A DNA stretch of 64,000 nucleotides from Paenibacillus sp. FSL H8-0548. Lineage in GTDB: Bacteria > Bacillota > Bacilli > Paenibacillales > Paenibacillaceae. Below the pieces are notes generated by a model. It was not told where the DNA came from. It worked only from the letters and a program-made list of their open reading frames with translations, and ran no database searches. The stretch lies in assembly GCF_038630985.1 (NCBI RefSeq), contig NZ_CP152049.1, positions 3,429,501 to 3,493,500 on the forward strand, read 5' to 3'. How positions within the stretch are numbered: position 1 is the first letter of the stretch; each line of letters starts with the position of its first letter. Of this stretch, positions 1 to 8,844 are shown piece by piece. A program made the position numbers and the translations under genes.

Positions 1-24
1 GCAGGAGCAAGCCTAGTCAGCGAA

Positions 25-72
25 GAGAGTGTCCAGAGCAGGTCATGCGATCTGATGGATGCTCTCTTTTTC
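25..72 (+). terminator. Probable Rho-independent terminator upstream of smc
   Basis: A 10-bp stem pairs 25-34 with 57-66 (two G-U type pairs), followed at once by five T residues. It would end a transcript coming from the gene left of the window, by synteny probably rnc. A short in-frame tail ending in TAG at 14-16 could be the end of that gene, but too little is present to call it. Confidence 0.6.
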
Positions 73-151
73 TGTTAAAAGAAGGGTAAAGCGGATCGCT
101 GAATATTGCCTTAGGCTTGTTTTTACGATATGTTTTTGCGCGTTAATATGG

Positions 152-180
152 TTATCAAGGCCCATAAGTTATGATACAAT
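152..180 (+). promoter_or_regulatory. Candidate sigma-A promoter for smc
   Basis: TTATCA at 152-157 and TACAAT at 175-180 are separated by 17 bp and lie about 25 bp upstream of the smc start, just after the preceding terminator. The -10 is good and the -35 moderate. Inference from sequence only. Confidence 0.45.
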
Positions 181-204
181 GAGGGGTGAGGTGAACACCA
201 AGAC

Positions 205-3200
205 ATGTTTTTGAAACGGATTGAACTATCAGGCTTTAAGTCTTTCGCCGATCGAACTGAAATGGAATTCGTGACCGGGATCACTGCGGTTGTAGGACCA
301 AATGGCAGCGGTAAAAGCAACATTTCAGATGGTATAAGATGGGTTCTTGGTGAGCAAAGCGCCAAGAGTCTGCGCGGCGGCAAGATGGAGGATATTATTT
401 TTTCCGGCAGCGATGCTCGGAAGGCTGTCAACTATAGCGAGGTTTCTCTGACCCTCGACAATACTGACGGCGCGTTGCCGCTTGAATATAACGAGGTTAC
501 GGTCACTAGGCGTGTGCATCGGAGCGGTGATAGTGAGTATTTGATTAATAAACAGCCATGCCGGCTAAAAGATATTACCGAGCTATTTATGGATACAGGT
601 ATCGGTAAAGAAGCCTATTCCATTATTGGACAAGGCCGAATAGAAGAAATTTTAAGTACGCGATCGGAGGATCGCCGCGGTATTTTTGAGGAAGCGTCCG
701 GTATTGTGAAATATAAGTCGCGTAAACGCGAGGCACAGAGAAAGCTTGATGAAACGGAGCAAAATCTGCTGCGTATTCATGATCTTGTCACAGAGCTTGA
801 AGATCAAGTCAGTCCGCTTCGCAAGCAGTCGGAGAAAGCGATTCATTTCAAATCGCTTAAAGGGCAGCTGAAAACAAAAGAGATCTCCATGTATGTACAT
901 AACATTGAACAGATTCATGGGTCATGGACCGAGGCAAGCGGCAAGCTTGAACGGTTAAAGCAGGAGGAGCTTCAGCTATCGACTGTTGTTAGCAAGCATG
1001 ATGCGCATCTAGAGAAGGATCGTCAGCAGCTGCGTGAGCTGGAGGTCGAGCTGGATCAGCTGCATGAAGCGATGCTGCAAATTGGCGAAGATTTTGAAAA
1101 ATGTGAAGGCTATGGCGAGGTTCTCAAAGAACGCAAACGAAATTTGGAGCAAAATAAACGGCAGCTGGAAGAGTCCATTGCGGCGCAGGATGATCGTATT
1201 GGAAAGTTAACGCAGGAGGAAGCGGAATTCCGAAGCCGTGCAGCCGTGCTGCAGCTGCAGCTCGCGGATCTTCGCGCAAAGATTTCCGATGAGGAAGCTC
1301 GTTTATTGGGTGTAGTTGGGGGCGCAGTGGCTGATGCAGAGGAGACGCTTAAAGGCGAGCTGCTAGAGGTGCTTAGCGCAATGGCTCAGCATCGCAATGA
1401 AATTCGATATGCAGCTCAGCAGCAGGAAACGCTTCAGCGGCGGATGGAGCGAATTAGTGAGGATGAGACGAAGTGGCTGGAGCAGCAAGCGAGGCTCGAT
1501 GCTAGGCGTTTGGAGCTAGCAGAGGCTTTGGAGACTACACTTGCTAGGCTAGAGCAGGCAAGAAACAAAACACTTACGGAATCGGAGCAAATAAGAGCCA
1601 TTTCGCAAGGCTTGGAAGAAGTGACCTTGGCGATACGCAAGTGGGAGCAAAAGCTCGACAGCCATGTTTCGAGAAGAGACACGATGAAGGAAATGCAGGA
1701 TGCGCTCGATGGCTTCCAGCAGGGCGTAAAAGAGGTGCTGAAAGCTTCACGGAGAAGCAATGGCGCCATCACTGGCGTTCATGGTGCGGTAGCGGAGCTT
1801 GTTCGTGTGCCGGAACGTATTGAGGTCGCTGTAGAAACGGCGCTTGGCGGCGCTTTGCAGCATGTTGTTATGGAGGATGAGAAGAGTGCACGAACGGCAA
1901 TTGCTTTTCTAAAGCAGCGTCAGCTGGGCCGTGCAACCTTTCTTCCTCTGGATGTCATTCGCGGCAGACAAGTGTCTGAGCATGATAAGCGGACAGCAGA
2001 ATCTGTCGAGGGCTTCGTGGGCGTTGCGGCTGACTTAGTTAGCTCCGAAGATCGCTACTCGGCAATTGTGAACAGCTTGCTTGGCAATGTTCTGCTTGCC
2101 GAAACGCTGGAGCAAGCGAACCGCATTGCATCGAAATGCCAGTATCGCTATCGTGTCGTAACGCTTGAAGGCGATGTCGTTAACGCTGGCGGCTCCATGA
2201 CGGGCGGCAGCTTGCAGAAGAAAGGCGCGAGCCTGCTTGGTCGTCAACGGCAAATAGATGCGCTTGATCAAGAAATTGCTGATGCCGAAAGAATGGTCGC
2301 TCAACTGCGGAACAAGCTTAGCGACTTGCGCAAAGAGCATTCCATACGTACGCATAATATAGAAGAGCTGCGTGTGGAAGGCGAGAAAAGCCGAATTGAA
2401 GAGCAGCAAATTAGAGCAGAAATTCAGCAGCTTCATAATGAAGCTAAACATTTGGACGAGCAGCGGCAGCTGTATTCAGCAGACCGTAATACGCATCTGT
2501 CCGAGCAGAAGGATGTGCAGAAAGCTGCGGCAGCAGCAGAGCTCCGTTTAGAGCAGCTGGTTGTGGATGAAGCTCGGCTGCAAGAAGCGATCCGTTTGGC
2601 TGAGGAACGCCGCAAGGCAAGCGAATCTGCCAAAGAAGAGCTTCAGGGTCAGCTAACCGACATTAAGATCGCAGCTGCCAAAACAGATCAAGAGAGACTC
2701 TCTTTCGAGGATCAATCGGCACGTGTACGCACCGATATTGTGCGGGCCAAGCAGGAGCTTGGAGGGCTGCGCTCATTGTTTATTCAACAAGAAGAGGAGC
2801 TCGAGAGGCACACCACAGAGTCAGTTCAGCAAATAGAGCAGCTCAATCATCTTCGTATTAAGAAGCAGCAATGCGCGGAGACAACAGATCTTAAGAGATC
2901 TGCTCGCGCGCAGCGTATTGCTGAGCTCGATCTTGGCGAGAGTGAGACGAAGGAGCAGCGTGCGCAGTTAAGACAAGTGGAAGACCAGATGAGGCAAACC
3001 GAGATTGCGGCAAATCGGCTGGATGTGGAGCTCGATAATTTATTGCGCAAGCTGAGTGAGGAATATGAGCTGAGCTATGAGCTGGCTAAAGAGCAGTATC
3101 CTGTACCGGAAGATGTTGTCGGGACGCAAAATGAGGTTAGAGACATTAAACGTCAAATCTCATCGCTTGGTGAGGTGAACTTAGGCGCAATCGAGGAATA

Positions 3201-3780
3201 CGAGCGAGTGAGTGAACGGTTTGAGTTTTTGACTGAACAAAAAGATGATTTGGTAGATGCGAAGACGACGCTGTATCAGGTCATTCGTGAGATGGATGAT
3301 GAAATGTCGAAACGGTTCAAAGCGACCTTTGAAGCGATCCGCGGCCATTTTGTTATCGTATTCGCGAAGCTGTTCGGCGGCGGCAGAGCAGATCTGGTAC
3401 TCGTTGATCCGGAGCGAGTGCTGGATACGGGGATTGATATCGTCGCCCAGCCTCCTGGCAAGAAGCTGCAAAACCTGCAGCTGTTATCAGGCGGAGAGCG
3501 CGCACTAACTGCAATTGCGCTGCTATTTGCGATATTACAGGTTAAGCCTGTGCCGTTCTGTGTACTTGATGAGGTTGAGGCAGCGCTTGATGAAGCCAAC
3601 GTCTCGCGCTTTGCCCAATATTTGCGAGAGTTTTCAGAGCTTACACAGTTTATTGTCGTTACGCACCGCAAAGGCACGATGGAAGAAGCAGATGTGTTAT
3701 ACGGCGTTACGATGGAGGAAGGCGGCGTATCGAAGCTGGTGTCGGTGCGCTTGGAGGATGAAGAGTCGGTATCCGCATAA
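205..3780 (+). CDS. smc: Chromosome segregation protein SMC
   Basis: Structural maintenance of chromosomes ATPase, the core of bacterial condensin (with ScpA and ScpB), which compacts and segregates the nucleoid. The 1191 residues match the family's usual length. Walker A (GPNGSGKSN) is at residues 31-39. Long Glu/Gln/Arg/Leu-rich coiled coils flank a glycine-rich hinge around residues 510-690. The ABC signature LSGGERAL begins at about 1094 and Walker B with VLDE at about 1121-1131, so head, arms and hinge are all intact. The start is ATG with GAGGTGA about 10 bases upstream. ftsY follows after 46 bp, the usual Firmicute order, and the two are probably cotranscribed. Confidence 0.98.
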   Translation: MFLKRIELSGFKSFADRTEMEFVTGITAVVGPNGSGKSNISDGIRWVLGEQSAKSLRGGKMEDIIFSGSDARKAVNYSEVSLTLDNTDGALPLEYNEVTVTRRVHRSGDSEYLINKQPCRLKDITELFMDTGIGKEAYSIIGQGRIEEILSTRSEDRRGIFEEASGIVKYKSRKREAQRKLDETEQNLLRIHDLVTELEDQVSPLRKQSEKAIHFKSLKGQLKTKEISMYVHNIEQIHGSWTEASGKLERLKQEELQLSTVVSKHDAHLEKDRQQLRELEVELDQLHEAMLQIGEDFEKCEGYGEVLKERKRNLEQNKRQLEESIAAQDDRIGKLTQEEAEFRSRAAVLQLQLADLRAKISDEEARLLGVVGGAVADAEETLKGELLEVLSAMAQHRNEIRYAAQQQETLQRRMERISEDETKWLEQQARLDARRLELAEALETTLARLEQARNKTLTESEQIRAISQGLEEVTLAIRKWEQKLDSHVSRRDTMKEMQDALDGFQQGVKEVLKASRRSNGAITGVHGAVAELVRVPERIEVAVETALGGALQHVVMEDEKSARTAIAFLKQRQLGRATFLPLDVIRGRQVSEHDKRTAESVEGFVGVAADLVSSEDRYSAIVNSLLGNVLLAETLEQANRIASKCQYRYRVVTLEGDVVNAGGSMTGGSLQKKGASLLGRQRQIDALDQEIADAERMVAQLRNKLSDLRKEHSIRTHNIEELRVEGEKSRIEEQQIRAEIQQLHNEAKHLDEQRQLYSADRNTHLSEQKDVQKAAAAAELRLEQLVVDEARLQEAIRLAEERRKASESAKEELQGQLTDIKIAAAKTDQERLSFEDQSARVRTDIVRAKQELGGLRSLFIQQEEELERHTTESVQQIEQLNHLRIKKQQCAETTDLKRSARAQRIAELDLGESETKEQRAQLRQVEDQMRQTEIAANRLDVELDNLLRKLSEEYELSYELAKEQYPVPEDVVGTQNEVRDIKRQISSLGEVNLGAIEEYERVSERFEFLTEQKDDLVDAKTTLYQVIREMDDEMSKRFKATFEAIRGHFVIVFAKLFGGGRADLVLVDPERVLDTGIDIVAQPPGKKLQNLQLLSGGERALTAIALLFAILQVKPVPFCVLDEVEAALDEANVSRFAQYLREFSELTQFIVVTHRKGTMEEADVLYGVTMEEGGVSKLVSVRLEDEESVSA

Positions 3781-3826
3781 ATACGCATTTAAATAGAAGG
3801 CAATGGATGGATGGGGAGTTGAAACG

Positions 3827-4834
3827 ATGAGTTTTTTTAAAAAGCTGAAGGAAAGCATCGCGACAAAAACAGAAGCGGTAACGAATATTTTTAAAGAAGG
3901 CTTGACGAAGACGCGTACTGCGTTCGTAGAAAAGGTTGAGGAGCTGATTACCCGCCGCAAAAAAATCGACGAGCTGTTTTATGAGGAGCTTGAAGAGATT
4001 CTCATTGGCGCAGACGTTGGTGTCAACACTGTTATGCAGCTAATCGACGAGCTTCGCGTTGAGGTGAAGAAGCGCAAGATTGAAGACGCTGCAGATTTGC
4101 AGCCGATTCTCTCTGAGAAGCTGATTCAGCTTATGAAAGGTGACGATCATTCGGGTCTTAATATGGCACCGAGCGGCATTACCGTTATTTTGTTCGTGGG
4201 CGTCAATGGTGTAGGCAAAACGACAACCATTGGCAAGCTGGCTCATAAGTTCAAAAGCGAAGGGAAAAGCGTGCTTATGGCAGCGGGAGATACATTCCGT
4301 GCCGGTGCGATCGAGCAGCTGGAGGTATGGGGAAATCGTGTAGGTGTTGACGTCATTAAACAGCAGTCAGGATCAGATCCCGCGGCGGTTATGTTTGATG
4401 CGGTGCAGGCTGCTAAGCAGCGTGGCGTCGATGTGCTTCTTTGCGATACAGCAGGCAGACTGCAAAATAAATCGAATCTGATGGAGGAGCTCAATAAGAT
4501 TTTTCGTGTCATTCAGCGTGAGCTGCCGGATGCTCCGCATGAGGTTCTTCTGGTGCTCGATGCAACTACCGGTCAAAATGCACTTAGCCAAGCGAAGCTG
4601 TTTGGTGAGAAGAGCGGTGTAACGGGTCTTGTCCTGACAAAGCTCGATGGTACTGCTAAGGGCGGCATCGTTATCGCGATTCGCAATGAGCTTAGTCTGC
4701 CGGTGAAGCTGGTAGGACTCGGTGAGAAAATGGGAGATCTCCAGCAGTTCGACTCGGAGCAATTCATTCATGCTTTATTTGCTGGATTAATTCAGCGCGA
4801 GGAAGAGGAAGACTCCGAAAAAACGGTGGAATAA
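3827..4834 (+). CDS. ftsY: Signal recognition particle receptor FtsY
   Basis: SRP receptor GTPase that docks Ffh-bound ribosome-nascent chains at the membrane translocon. The 335 residues contain the helical N domain (about 30-105), P-loop GVNGVGKTTT (125-134), the DTFRAGA element (155-161), a DTAGR G3 motif near 213 and TKLDGTAKGG near 270. The acidic A domain of enterobacterial FtsY is absent, as is normal in Firmicutes. An in-frame ATG at 3803 would add eight residues, but the ATG at 3827 is preceded by GGGGAG at good spacing and gives the typical MSFFKKLK start. It lies directly after smc. Confidence 0.97.
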   Translation: MSFFKKLKESIATKTEAVTNIFKEGLTKTRTAFVEKVEELITRRKKIDELFYEELEEILIGADVGVNTVMQLIDELRVEVKKRKIEDAADLQPILSEKLIQLMKGDDHSGLNMAPSGITVILFVGVNGVGKTTTIGKLAHKFKSEGKSVLMAAGDTFRAGAIEQLEVWGNRVGVDVIKQQSGSDPAAVMFDAVQAAKQRGVDVLLCDTAGRLQNKSNLMEELNKIFRVIQRELPDAPHEVLLVLDATTGQNALSQAKLFGEKSGVTGLVLTKLDGTAKGGIVIAIRNELSLPVKLVGLGEKMGDLQQFDSEQFIHALFAGLIQREEEEDSEKTVE

Positions 4835-4897
4835 TGCGTGATTGAGATGCGGCTGCGGCTTGCTGCAGCAGCTTGTAAAGGTGACAAGGTAAAATGC

Positions 4898-4927
4898 TTG
4901 ACAGCAGCCTATAGCATCGTGTATTAT
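4898..4927 (+). promoter_or_regulatory. Sigma-A-type promoter for ylxM-ffh
   Basis: A perfect TTGACA (4898-4903) is followed after 18 bp by TATTAT (4922-4927). The expected start near 4934 would place an imperfect hairpin (4937-4971) at the 5' end of the transcript. It lies in the 166-bp gap between ftsY and ylxM, so ylxM-ffh need not depend on smc-ftsY transcription. Confidence 0.7.
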
Positions 4928-4936
4928 AAAAGACGT

Positions 4937-4971
4937 TGTCAGGTGTAAAGGTATTTACCTTGTCGGTGACA
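4937..4971 (+). promoter_or_regulatory. Hairpin in the ylxM 5' leader
   Basis: TGTCA (4937-4941) pairs with TGACA (4967-4971), and inside it AAGGTA (4948-4953) pairs with TACCTT (4956-4961), with an internal loop between. It has no U-tract, so a terminator role is unlikely. It could be an operator or a 5' stabilising structure. Confidence 0.35.
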
Positions 4972-5000
4972 CAAAAGAAATAGCAGGAGGGGCTGAGGGG

Positions 5001-5363
5001 ATGAAAGCAAATGAACCAGATGCCTTATCCAAGACGACCCGAATAAACTTGTTGTTCGACTTTTACGAGCTGCTCTTAACAGAGAAGCAGCGGACGTTTC
5101 TCAAATATTATTTTCACGATGATTTCTCACTTGGAGAAATTTCAGCTGAGTTCGGCATTAGCCGGCAGGCGGTATACGAGCATATCAAACGTGCTGAGCA
5201 AATGCTTGAGAGCTATGAGAGTAAGCTTGGCTTGCTCGTAAAGCATGAATCGATTTCACTATTGACTGCACAGCTTGTGCACAGCGTGAATACATTTTCA
5301 ATTGCTGAGCAGGATAAGCAGCATCTTATGAGCATTATTGCACAATTGGAATTGAACGAATAA
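5001..5363 (+). CDS. ylxM: YlxM/p13-like SRP-associated HTH protein
   Basis: Small protein (120 residues) of the UPF0122/YlxM family, encoded directly upstream of ffh in Firmicutes and linked to SRP function in streptococci. The sequence reads like sigma-70 region 4: a helix-turn-helix around residues 45-75 ([20 protein letters not shown]), here as elsewhere not accompanied by sigma region 2. The ATG is preceded by GGAGGGG and GAGGGG runs. The stop is 26 bp before ffh, so the two are surely cotranscribed. The biochemical role is less certain than the family assignment. Confidence 0.93.
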   Translation: MKANEPDALSKTTRINLLFDFYELLLTEKQRTFLKYYFHDDFSLGEISAEFGISRQAVYEHIKRAEQMLESYESKLGLLVKHESISLLTAQLVHSVNTFSIAEQDKQHLMSIIAQLELNE

Positions 5364-5389
5364 CACATAAAGAATGGAGGTGACGGTAC

Positions 5390-6766
5390 ATGGCAGCATT
5401 TGAGAGCTTATCAAGTCGGCTTCAAAATGTGTTCAGCAAGCTGAGGGGTAAAGGCAAGGTTTCCGAGGAAGATGTTAGCGAAGCGATGCGCGAGGTTCGC
5501 TTAGCGCTTCTAGAAGCTGACGTTAACTTTAAGGTCGTGAAGGACTTTATCGCAAAGGTGAAGGAACGGGCTATTGGATTGGATGTATCTAAGAGCTTTA
5601 CGCCCGGCATGGTCGTCATCGATATCGTAAATAAAGAGCTGACCGAGCTGATGGGCGGCACACAAAGCAAGCTTGTGAAGGCTAATAAGCCACCAACTGT
5701 CATTATGATGGCGGGCTTGCAAGGTGCCGGTAAGACAACAACCTCAGGCAAGCTTGCAAAGCTGCTTCAGAAGAGCAACAATAAGCCGCTTCTTATCGCA
5801 TGCGACATTTATCGTCCGGCTGCGATTAAGCAGCTTCAGGTGCTAGGTGAACAAATCAATGCACCGGTATTCTCCTTAGGTGATCAGGTCTCGCCTGTAG
5901 AAATTGCGCGTGCTGGATTACAGCATGCCAAAGAGAACGGCAATGATTACGTTATTATTGATACCGCTGGCCGCCTGCATATCGACGAAGAGCTGATGGA
6001 AGAGCTTAAGCAAATTCATCAGATTACGAAGCCGGATGAAGTGCTCCTTGTGGTGGATGCAATGACTGGACAAGATGCGGTTAACGTAGCGCAAAGCTTC
6101 CACGAGCAGCTTGCTTTAACGGGAGTTGTATTGACGAAGCTTGATGGAGATACTCGAGGCGGCGCGGCATTGTCGGTCAAAGCTGTAACGGGTTGTCCGA
6201 TTAAATTTGCAGCGATGGGTGAGAAGATCGACTCCTTGGAGCCTTTCCATCCTGAGCGTATGGCTTCTCGTATTCTCGGCATGGGCGACATGCTCTCGTT
6301 GATTGAGAAAGCACAGTTCAATATCGATGCGGATAAGGCGAAGGAAATGGAACGTAAAATGCGTACAGCAGAATTTACGTTCGACGATTTCCTGGAGCAG
6401 ATGGAGCAGGTTCGTAATCTTGGACCGCTTGATCAAATTATGGATATGCTGCCCGGCATGAACAAGATGAAGGGCATGAAGGATATGAAGGTCGATGAGA
6501 AGCAAATCGGCCGTGTTGAGGCCATTGTTCGCTCCATGACCAAAGAGGAGAAGCAAAAGCCGGAGCTGCTTAACCACAGTCGGCGCAAGCGTGTTGCGGC
6601 GGGCAGCGGTACAACAATCGTTGAGGTGAATCGCCTCATTAAGCAGTTTGATGATATGAAGAAAATGATGAAGCAATTCTCATCGATGATGGGTCCGAAA
6701 GGTCCAAAGGGCGGCAAGAAGGGCCTTAAGGGCATGCTCGGTAAAAATATGAAGTTTCCGTTTTAA
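5390..6766 (+). CDS. ffh: Signal recognition particle protein Ffh (SRP54)
   Basis: GTPase subunit of the SRP, which binds hydrophobic signal sequences and the 4.5S/6S RNA and delivers nascent chains to FtsY. The 458 residues show the N domain (1-90), P-loop GLQGAGKTTTSG (109-120), DTAGR near 190, TKLDGDTRGGAA near 247-258, and a C-terminal M domain from about 330 that is rich in methionine and Lys/Gly, with the MLPGMNKMKGMK segment. AATGGAGGTGA precedes the ATG. rpsP follows after 33 bp. Confidence 0.98.
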   Translation: MAAFESLSSRLQNVFSKLRGKGKVSEEDVSEAMREVRLALLEADVNFKVVKDFIAKVKERAIGLDVSKSFTPGMVVIDIVNKELTELMGGTQSKLVKANKPPTVIMMAGLQGAGKTTTSGKLAKLLQKSNNKPLLIACDIYRPAAIKQLQVLGEQINAPVFSLGDQVSPVEIARAGLQHAKENGNDYVIIDTAGRLHIDEELMEELKQIHQITKPDEVLLVVDAMTGQDAVNVAQSFHEQLALTGVVLTKLDGDTRGGAALSVKAVTGCPIKFAAMGEKIDSLEPFHPERMASRILGMGDMLSLIEKAQFNIDADKAKEMERKMRTAEFTFDDFLEQMEQVRNLGPLDQIMDMLPGMNKMKGMKDMKVDEKQIGRVEAIVRSMTKEEKQKPELLNHSRRKRVAAGSGTTIVEVNRLIKQFDDMKKMMKQFSSMMGPKGPKGGKKGLKGMLGKNMKFPF

Positions 6767-6799
6767 ACCTAGTTTACTCTTTGAAGGAGGTGAATTTTC

Positions 6800-7072
6800 A
6801 TGGCAGTACGTATTCGTTTGAAAAGAATTGGTGCTCACAAAGCTCCTTTCTACCGCGTAGTAGTATCGGATTCCCGTTCGCCGCGTGACGGACGTTTTAT
6901 CGAAGAGATCGGCACTTATAACCCGGTTGCACAACCGGCTCAAGTTAAGATCGATGAAGAAAAAGCGTTGAAATGGCTTCAAACAGGAGCACAAGCTTCT
7001 GATACCGTTCGTGACTTGCTTTCAAAAGCTGGTGTTCTTAAAAAGTTCCATGAGCTTAAGCAACAGAAATAA
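6800..7072 (+). CDS. rpsP: 30S ribosomal protein S16
   Basis: Small-subunit ribosomal protein that helps fold the 16S rRNA 5' domain. The 90-residue length and the opening [19 protein letters not shown] are diagnostic. The strong AAGGAGGTG ribosome binding site suits high expression. It sits in the conserved ffh-rpsP-khpA-rimM-trmD order. Confidence 0.98.
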   Translation: MAVRIRLKRIGAHKAPFYRVVVSDSRSPRDGRFIEEIGTYNPVAQPAQVKIDEEKALKWLQTGAQASDTVRDLLSKAGVLKKFHELKQQK

Positions 7073-7097
7073 CTGTTGAATAGCGGAGGGCCTTGAG

Positions 7098-7328
7098 ATG
7101 AAAGAATTGATTCTTGTCATAGCGAAGGCATTGGTTGATCATCCTGATCAGGTGCAAATCAATGTGAAGGATGATGATCGTGGCACGATATACGAGCTTT
7201 CGGTTCACCCCGAGGATATCGGTAAAATCATCGGTAAACAGGGACGCATAGCGAAAGCGATTCGTACGGTTGTGACTTCTGCATCCGTCAAATCGCAAAA
7301 GCGTGTTATCGTTGATATTATGTCATGA
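7098..7328 (+). CDS. khpA: KH-domain RNA-binding protein KhpA
   Basis: Small RNA-binding protein of the KhpA/YlqC family (76 residues), which forms a complex with KhpB/Jag and is tied to cell elongation and RNA binding in Gram-positive bacteria. A single type II KH fold is visible, with the GXXG loop as GKQG (46-49) inside IGKIIGKQGRIAKAIRT. The start follows GCGGAGGG. It lies 25 bp after rpsP. A large hairpin begins 2 bp after its stop. Confidence 0.95.
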   Translation: MKELILVIAKALVDHPDQVQINVKDDDRGTIYELSVHPEDIGKIIGKQGRIAKAIRTVVTSASVKSQKRVIVDIMS

Positions 7329-7330
7329 TG

Positions 7331-7382
7331 CACGTATAGAAAGAAGGCTGGGATGAATGTCCTAGCCTTCTTTCTATACGTG
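7331..7382 (+). terminator. Near-perfect 23-24 bp hairpin between khpA and rimM
   Basis: Positions 7331-7354 pair with 7359-7382 with only G-T wobbles near the apex and a 4-nt loop. The distal arm contains a pyrimidine run but there is no clean T-tract after the stem. It could act as a partial terminator or RNase-processing stem separating ribosomal rpsP mRNA from rimM-trmD. A new promoter follows at 7422-7451. Confidence 0.5.
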
Positions 7383-7421
7383 GGACTAAATCGGAATATG
7401 CCAGCGGCTTCGTTCTCGAAC

Positions 7422-7451
7422 TTGGAACGATGCCGTTTTTGCATGTATAAT
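7422..7451 (+). promoter_or_regulatory. Sigma-A promoter candidate for rimM-trmD
   Basis: TTGGAA (7422-7427), 18-bp spacer, perfect TATAAT (7446-7451), 30 bp before the rimM ATG. Together with the hairpin at 7331-7382 it suggests rimM-trmD can be transcribed apart from rpsP. Confidence 0.6.
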
Positions 7452-7481
7452 AAGGTATACACATTAGAAGGGCTGGTTGTC

Positions 7482-8006
7482 ATGAACGATAAATGGTTTA
7501 CGGTCGGGAAGGTAGTAAATACGCACGGAATTCGGGGAGAACTAAAAATATTGTCCCAAACGGATTTTGGGGAGGATCGATTCGCTGTAGGAAGCAAGCT
7601 TCTTATGCTGAATGAGGAAAGCGGAGCCTCGCTTGAAGTGAAGATTGTTAGCTCCAGAGCGAACAAAAGCATATACATATTGAAGCTGGAAGGCTTCACT
7701 AATATTAATGAAGTCGAGCAATACAAAGGCTGGGTGCTTAAAGTATCTGCAGATAAATTGCTTGAGCTTGATGAAGGCGAATATTATTATCATGAAATTA
7801 TTGGCTGTCGCGTTGTGACAGAAGAGGGTGAAGAGCTGGGAGTAATCTCAGAAATATTAAGTCCTGGTGCAAATGATGTATGGGTTGTGGATCGTCCAAA
7901 GGGTTCTGGCAAGCAGCTGCTTCTTCCCGTTATTGATGAAGTAGTAAGAACCGTCAATACGAAAGAAAAGCTTGTGACGGTTCACTTGATGGAAGGATTG
8001 ATTTAA
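7482..8006 (+). CDS. rimM: Ribosome maturation factor RimM
   Basis: Assembly factor that binds S19 during 30S head maturation. The 174 residues contain the N-terminal barrel ([18 protein letters not shown]) and a C-terminal PRC-barrel domain (around 98-170, with [15 protein letters not shown] strand pattern). The reading frame is open back to 7353, but that region covers the intergenic hairpin and promoter. The ATG at 7482 with AGAAGGG upstream gives the family-typical start and length. trmD starts 4 bp downstream, indicating translational coupling. Confidence 0.95.
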   Translation: MNDKWFTVGKVVNTHGIRGELKILSQTDFGEDRFAVGSKLLMLNEESGASLEVKIVSSRANKSIYILKLEGFTNINEVEQYKGWVLKVSADKLLELDEGEYYYHEIIGCRVVTEEGEELGVISEILSPGANDVWVVDRPKGSGKQLLLPVIDEVVRTVNTKEKLVTVHLMEGLI

Positions 8007-8009
8007 GCA

Positions 8010-8762
8010 ATGAAAATAGATGTACTGACGTTATTTCCGGAAATGTTCGACGGCGTGTTTCAGGCGAGTATTTTGGGGAAGGCGAACGAGAAAGGGATTG
8101 TCAGCCTGCAGGCGATCAATTTCCGCGCATATTCAGGCAATAAGCATAATACAGTAGATGACTATCCTTACGGCGGCGGTGGCGGCATGGTGTTGAAGCC
8201 GGAGCCTGTCTTCGCTGCAGTCGAGGATCTTAAGCTGGATGAGACGATAAAGCCTCGCGTCGTTCTGTTATGTCCGCAGGGACAACAATTTACACAGAAG
8301 AAGGCTGAAGAGCTTTCCAAAGAGAAGCATTTGGTTCTTATTTGCGGGCATTATGAGGGCTATGATGAGCGAATTCGTGAGCATCTAGTTACAGATGAGC
8401 TGTCGATTGGCGATTATGTGCTGACTGGCGGGGAGATTCCAGCGATGGTATTAATAGATAGTGTCGTGAGACTGCTTCCCGGCGTGCTTGGCAATGAGAC
8501 ATCGGCTGTAACGGACTCTTATAGTACAGGCTTGCTTGAGCACCCTCACTATACACGTCCTGCTGAGTTTCGCGGCTGGGAAGTACCTGATGTGCTCATT
8601 TCCGGTCATCACGCGAATATCGAGGTGTGGCGGCGTCAGCAATCGCTCCTAAGGACGCTGGAGCGCCGTCCTGATCTCCTGAAGAGCGCGGAGATGTCTG
8701 ATAAGGAACGGAAATGGCTGGCGGCTCAGACGAGCCAGGAGTCGGAACAAGTGAAGAAGTAG
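8010..8762 (+). CDS. trmD: tRNA (guanine-N1-)-methyltransferase TrmD
   Basis: SPOUT-class enzyme that forms m1G37 in tRNAs using S-adenosylmethionine and prevents +1 frameshifting. The 250 residues include [12 protein letters not shown] (49-60), the knot motif GHYEGYDER (113-121) and [11 protein letters not shown] (132-142). The C-terminal domain is present and the length is normal. In most Firmicutes rplS follows directly. Here the next plus-strand gene is 3.6 kb away, because a group II intron and a minus-strand gene intervene. The intron's 3' end lies 15 bp after the trmD stop. Confidence 0.98.
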   Translation: MKIDVLTLFPEMFDGVFQASILGKANEKGIVSLQAINFRAYSGNKHNTVDDYPYGGGGGMVLKPEPVFAAVEDLKLDETIKPRVVLLCPQGQQFTQKKAEELSKEKHLVLICGHYEGYDERIREHLVTDELSIGDYVLTGGEIPAMVLIDSVVRLLPGVLGNETSAVTDSYSTGLLEHPHYTRPAEFRGWEVPDVLISGHHANIEVWRRQQSLLRTLERRPDLLKSAEMSDKERKWLAAQTSQESEQVKK

Positions 8763-8810
8763 AACAACTGAAATCGAGTAGGAGGGGGTGACTAGCCCCC
8801 GTCCTCTCAC

Positions 8811-8844
8811 ACCACCGTACGTACCGTTCGGTATACGGCGGTTC
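8811..8844 (-). ncRNA. Group II intron domain V (catalytic hairpin)
   Basis: Read on the minus strand, the 9-nt arm ACCGCCGTA pairs with TACGGTGGT (one G-U), with an inner ACC/GGT stem closed by GAAC and a 2-nt bulge. The CGC triad in the 5' arm is a class C hallmark. Domain VI follows at about 8780-8806, toward lower coordinates. Confidence 0.85.

Noticed and set aside
1..16. 3' end of rnc
   Set aside because: Only five codons with a stop at 14-16 are visible, too few to support a gene call; noted only as synteny.
2035..2451. Long minus-strand frames inside smc, flgE, fliG and other genes
   Set aside because: They are shadows of well-supported genes in other frames, with no ribosome binding site or domain evidence.
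7353..7481. Longer RimM start and short N-terminal extension
   Set aside because: The extension passes through the hairpin and the TATAAT promoter; the ATG at 7482 gives the normal family start.
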